A stretch of DNA of 64,000 nt from Lachnospira hominis (ex Liu et al. 2021) (GTDB taxonomy: Bacteria > Bacillota > Clostridia > Lachnospirales > Lachnospiraceae): assembly GCF_014287955.1 (NCBI RefSeq), contig NZ_JACOPD010000002.1, positions 386,915 through 450,914 of the forward strand, given 5' to 3'. Shown here piece after piece: positions 62,208 through 64,000 of this stretch (the stretch's first letter is position 1; every line of letters begins with the position of its first letter). The notes under the pieces were generated by a model. That model saw only the letters and a program-made list of their open reading frames with translations. It ran no database searches and was not told where the DNA came from. A program made the position numbers and the translations under genes.

Positions 62208-63404
62208 TTATAAACTCAGATAATATAATACAACGAGAATTATCAAAAATACAATATTTGATATAGTAAATGTAATAAAATATTTCTTTTTCAAATCAGG
62301 TTTATCTCTTGATATATATTTAAAACTGATAAGACTTGCCATAGATGCAATTAATGTTCCCAGTCCTCCAATATTTGTACCTACAATTAATGCGGAAATA
62401 TTATCTGTAAAACCAGCAAGTAAAATAGCAGCCGGAACATTACTTATAACCTGACTTGCAATTATAGCAGTAATAGTTTCCCTACCGCCTATAATTCTCA
62501 TAAGGGCATGACTGAAAAACGGAATTCTTCCCACATTTCCTATAAATACAAACAATGCAACAAATGTAGCCAGTAAAGAATAATCAACTTTCGTTAATAC
62601 TTTTCTATTTCTTATAACTGAATACAATAATACAAGTATAAGCGGAATTATATAATGTACCTTATGTGCAACAGCAAGAATACTTATCAAAAATAAAGCT
62701 GAATAATTTATTAAATATGCCTTATTAACATTTTTCAATGTTTTACCATATACTTTTCTTATATTTCCCGTATCATACTGATTTTTTTCATTTCTGTTGT
62801 CACTTCTTTTTTCCAATATTATTTTTAAAGCTGCTACCCATACAATAAGCAGAATCAACGAAACAATACTATATAGTAGCATTAATTTCACAAAACCCAG
62901 TACACCTGTATTGGCTGATTCGCTATTAAGTTTACCATATAAAAAAAGATTCTGAGGATTGCCTATCGGCGTTAGCATACTTCCAAGATTTGCCGCTACC
63001 GTCTGCATTGCTACACAATTAAGAATCCATTTTTCACGCACACATTCCTCTGTTTTATTAAGTATTATAATCGCTAACGGAACAAAAGTAATAAGTGCAA
63101 CATCATTCGTAATAATCATAGACATAAAAAAACACAACAGAACCAATACAAGTACAATTGAAGATGTATTTCTTACTTTGTTTAACACTTTATCTGCAAT
63201 AAAATCAAAAATCCCCTCCTGTCTGAATACTGCCACTATCGTCATAAGACAAAAAAGTATTGCAAGTGTCCTGAAATCTATATATGTTAAATACTGTCTG
63301 TCAGGTTTAACTGCAAGCATTGAAATCACTGCTAATACAATTGATACAACAAGCACTGTATCTGTTTTAACAAATTTACATATCTTTTTCACATATATCT
63401 TCAT
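62208..63404 (-). CDS. SLC13/ArsB-like anion permease
   Basis: A 398-residue membrane protein with about 11 helices of the ion transporter superfamily. Family marks are FFMSMIITNDVALITFVPLA (about residues 92-111), NLGSMLTPIGNPQNLFLYGK (about 140-159) and, in the second half, SQVISNVPAAILLAGFTDN and GTNIGGLGTLIASMASLISF, the two re-entrant substrate loops. Substrates of relatives include dicarboxylates, citrate, arsenite and Na+/H+; none can be chosen. No arsenic genes are nearby. The gene follows an 82-residue protein by 12 bases. Confidence 0.9.
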   Translation of the reverse strand: MKIYVKKICKFVKTDTVLVVSIVLAVISMLAVKPDRQYLTYIDFRTLAILFCLMTIVAVFRQEGIFDFIADKVLNKVRNTSSIVLVLVLLCFFMSMIITNDVALITFVPLAIIILNKTEECVREKWILNCVAMQTVAANLGSMLTPIGNPQNLFLYGKLNSESANTGVLGFVKLMLLYSIVSLILLIVWVAALKIILEKRSDNRNEKNQYDTGNIRKVYGKTLKNVNKAYLINYSALFLISILAVAHKVHYIIPLILVLLYSVIRNRKVLTKVDYSLLATFVALFVFIGNVGRIPFFSHALMRIIGGRETITAIIASQVISNVPAAILLAGFTDNISALIVGTNIGGLGTLIASMASLISFKYISRDKPDLKKKYFITFTISNIVFLIILVVLYYLSL

Positions 63405-63416
63405 TTTAACCGACTT

Positions 63417-63665
63417 CTAATACTTAACATTAAGACGATGACTGTAACCTTCCATTCTCTTGGCAAAAATATCAAGTCTTGCTTTGAATTTGGTATATGT
63501 TTTCTCATCAATCTTTGATTCTTTATGGTAATTATTCAGCATTAAATCAGCGTCTTTATATGCTTTTATCGCCAAATCTTTATAATTATTTTCCAGATTC
63601 ATCTGAATCTCATTAAATGCTTTTTCAAGCTCTTTCTTTGATATATCTTTTTTAAATAATGACAT
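63417..63665 (-). CDS. Small helical protein of unknown function
   Basis: An 82-residue charged, all-helical soluble protein (MSLFKKDISKKELEKAFNEI…), probably a two- or three-helix bundle. I do not recognise the family. AGGAAATTACAA precedes the ATG, giving a moderate binding site. It lies 12 bases upstream of the permease gene, so the two are probably cotranscribed. Confidence 0.6.
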   Translation of the reverse strand: MSLFKKDISKKELEKAFNEIQMNLENNYKDLAIKAYKDADLMLNNYHKESKIDEKTYTKFKARLDIFAKRMEGYSHRLNVKY

Positions 63666-63709
63666 TTGTAATTTCCTTTTATATTACATATTCATATACA
63701 AACAATAAT

Positions 63710-63907
63710 TTATAAGCATGTCAATGCCACTTCCACTGTTTCTTTATCTATTCCAAAGTATAGCACCATTGTAATTACAGGTGCAACTCTTTTGTCTGAT
63801 AGTTTATTTAATATATTATATATTTTTGTGTTGTATAGTATATAATTATTCTCCACAATAAAAATTCCCCACCAGCCACTTTGATATGCTACCCTCATAT
63901 AGGACAA
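63710..63907 (-). pseudogene. Possible gene remnant beside an insertion sequence
   Basis: A 65-residue frame ending NKLSDKRVAPVITMVLYFGI then DKETVEVALTCL. The PVITMVLYFG strand resembles a segment of Rpn-type nucleases. Its 5' end runs into the inverted repeat of the insertion sequence at 63890, so it may be the cut-off 3' end of a gene. It could equally be a chance frame. Confidence 0.25.
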
Positions 63908-63935
63908 TGAAATATAAAAGTCCTATATGGGGGTA
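63890..63935. repeat. 16-bp inverted repeat at the edge of an insertion sequence
   Basis: TACCCTCATATAGGAC (63890-63905) and GTCCTATATGGGGGTA (63920-63935) are complementary except for one base, with a 14-base loop. The second arm ends 5 bases before the transposase start. Confidence 0.75.
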
Positions 63936-63940
63936 TTTTC

Positions 63941-64000
63941 ATGTCTAGAAAAAGTAAAATCAATTCAGCAGAAAAGGTAAAAATAGTTGAACAATACCTT
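63941..64000 (+). mobile_element. 5' end of an IS3-like transposase OrfA (cut by window end)
   Basis: The first 20 residues, MSRKSKINSAEKVKIVEQYL, match the start of helix-turn-helix OrfA proteins of IS3-family elements. The gene continues past the window. A weak GGGGG precedes the ATG. The left end of the element is probably near 63881-63890 (TTGATATGCTACCC), since IS3-type ends begin with TG. Confidence 0.55.

Overview
The window is chromosomal DNA of an AT-rich, Gram-positive anaerobe of the Clostridia, most likely a Lachnospiraceae pectin degrader close to Lachnospira (inference). Supporting signs are an alpha/beta-type small acid-soluble spore protein, a K+-dependent membrane pyrophosphatase, a T-box leader, a group B-like [FeFe]-hydrogenase protein, strong AGGAGG ribosome binding sites, and a PL1-CBM77-PL9 pectate lyase like that known from Ruminococcus flavefaciens. 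No rRNA, tRNA, CRISPR array or prophage was seen.

Layout. 1-6.4 kb: a secreted protein cut or frameshifted at the window edge, an Rpn/PD-(D/E)XK nuclease with a repetitive tail, a small winged-helix regulator, the hybrid-cluster protein Hcp, and an ECF sigma factor with a membrane partner. 6.5-11.4 kb: a MATE exporter, a coupled AAC(3)-like / NhaC antiporter / GNAT operon and two small conserved proteins. 11.5-16.7 kb: housekeeping block prfA, prmC, a DUF1385 membrane protein, rpmE and rho. 17-19.5 kb: malic enzyme, a TIGR01212 radical SAM protein and a DUF4364 regulator. 19.5-25.7 kb: the protein quality control cluster tig-clpP-clpX-lon-engB, all on the minus strand. 25.9-33.2 kb: thioesterase, spore protein, DJ-1/PfpI protein, D-Ala-D-Ala carboxypeptidase, a lipoprotein esterase, hppA and DegV.

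33.3-40.7 kb is the first accessory region. It holds a Phd antitoxin followed by a Doc toxin that seems to have lost its catalytic core, then a 1913-residue surface GH3 enzyme with an extracellular rhodanese domain and a divergent AraC regulator. 40.8-44.7 kb is a minus-strand run of [FeFe]-hydrogenase-like protein, NUDIX hydrolase, BspA-type lipoprotein and lysophospholipase-like hydrolase. 45-51 kb has an EAL protein, a GT2 glycosyltransferase divergent from a Stealth phosphotransferase, and a plsY / UgtP-like / ZIP operon. 51-57.8 kb is the second notable region: cstA behind a T-box leader (probable isoleucine specifier) and a 1458-residue PL1-CBM77-PL9 pectate lyase. The pectate lyase and the GH3 enzyme end in similar TG-hydrophobic-basic tails, so both are probably displayed on the cell surface.

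57.9-64 kb: a radical SAM/SPASM protein, a TetR regulator divergent from a second MATE exporter, a small protein with an odd N-terminal motif ending YAASGSG, an ArsB/SLC13-like permease, and the start of an insertion sequence at the right edge. The biologically coherent theme is plant cell wall (pectin, hemicellulose) use at the cell surface. The most unusual items are the T-box on cstA, the GH3-rhodanese fusion, the core-deleted Doc toxin and the YAASGSG protein.
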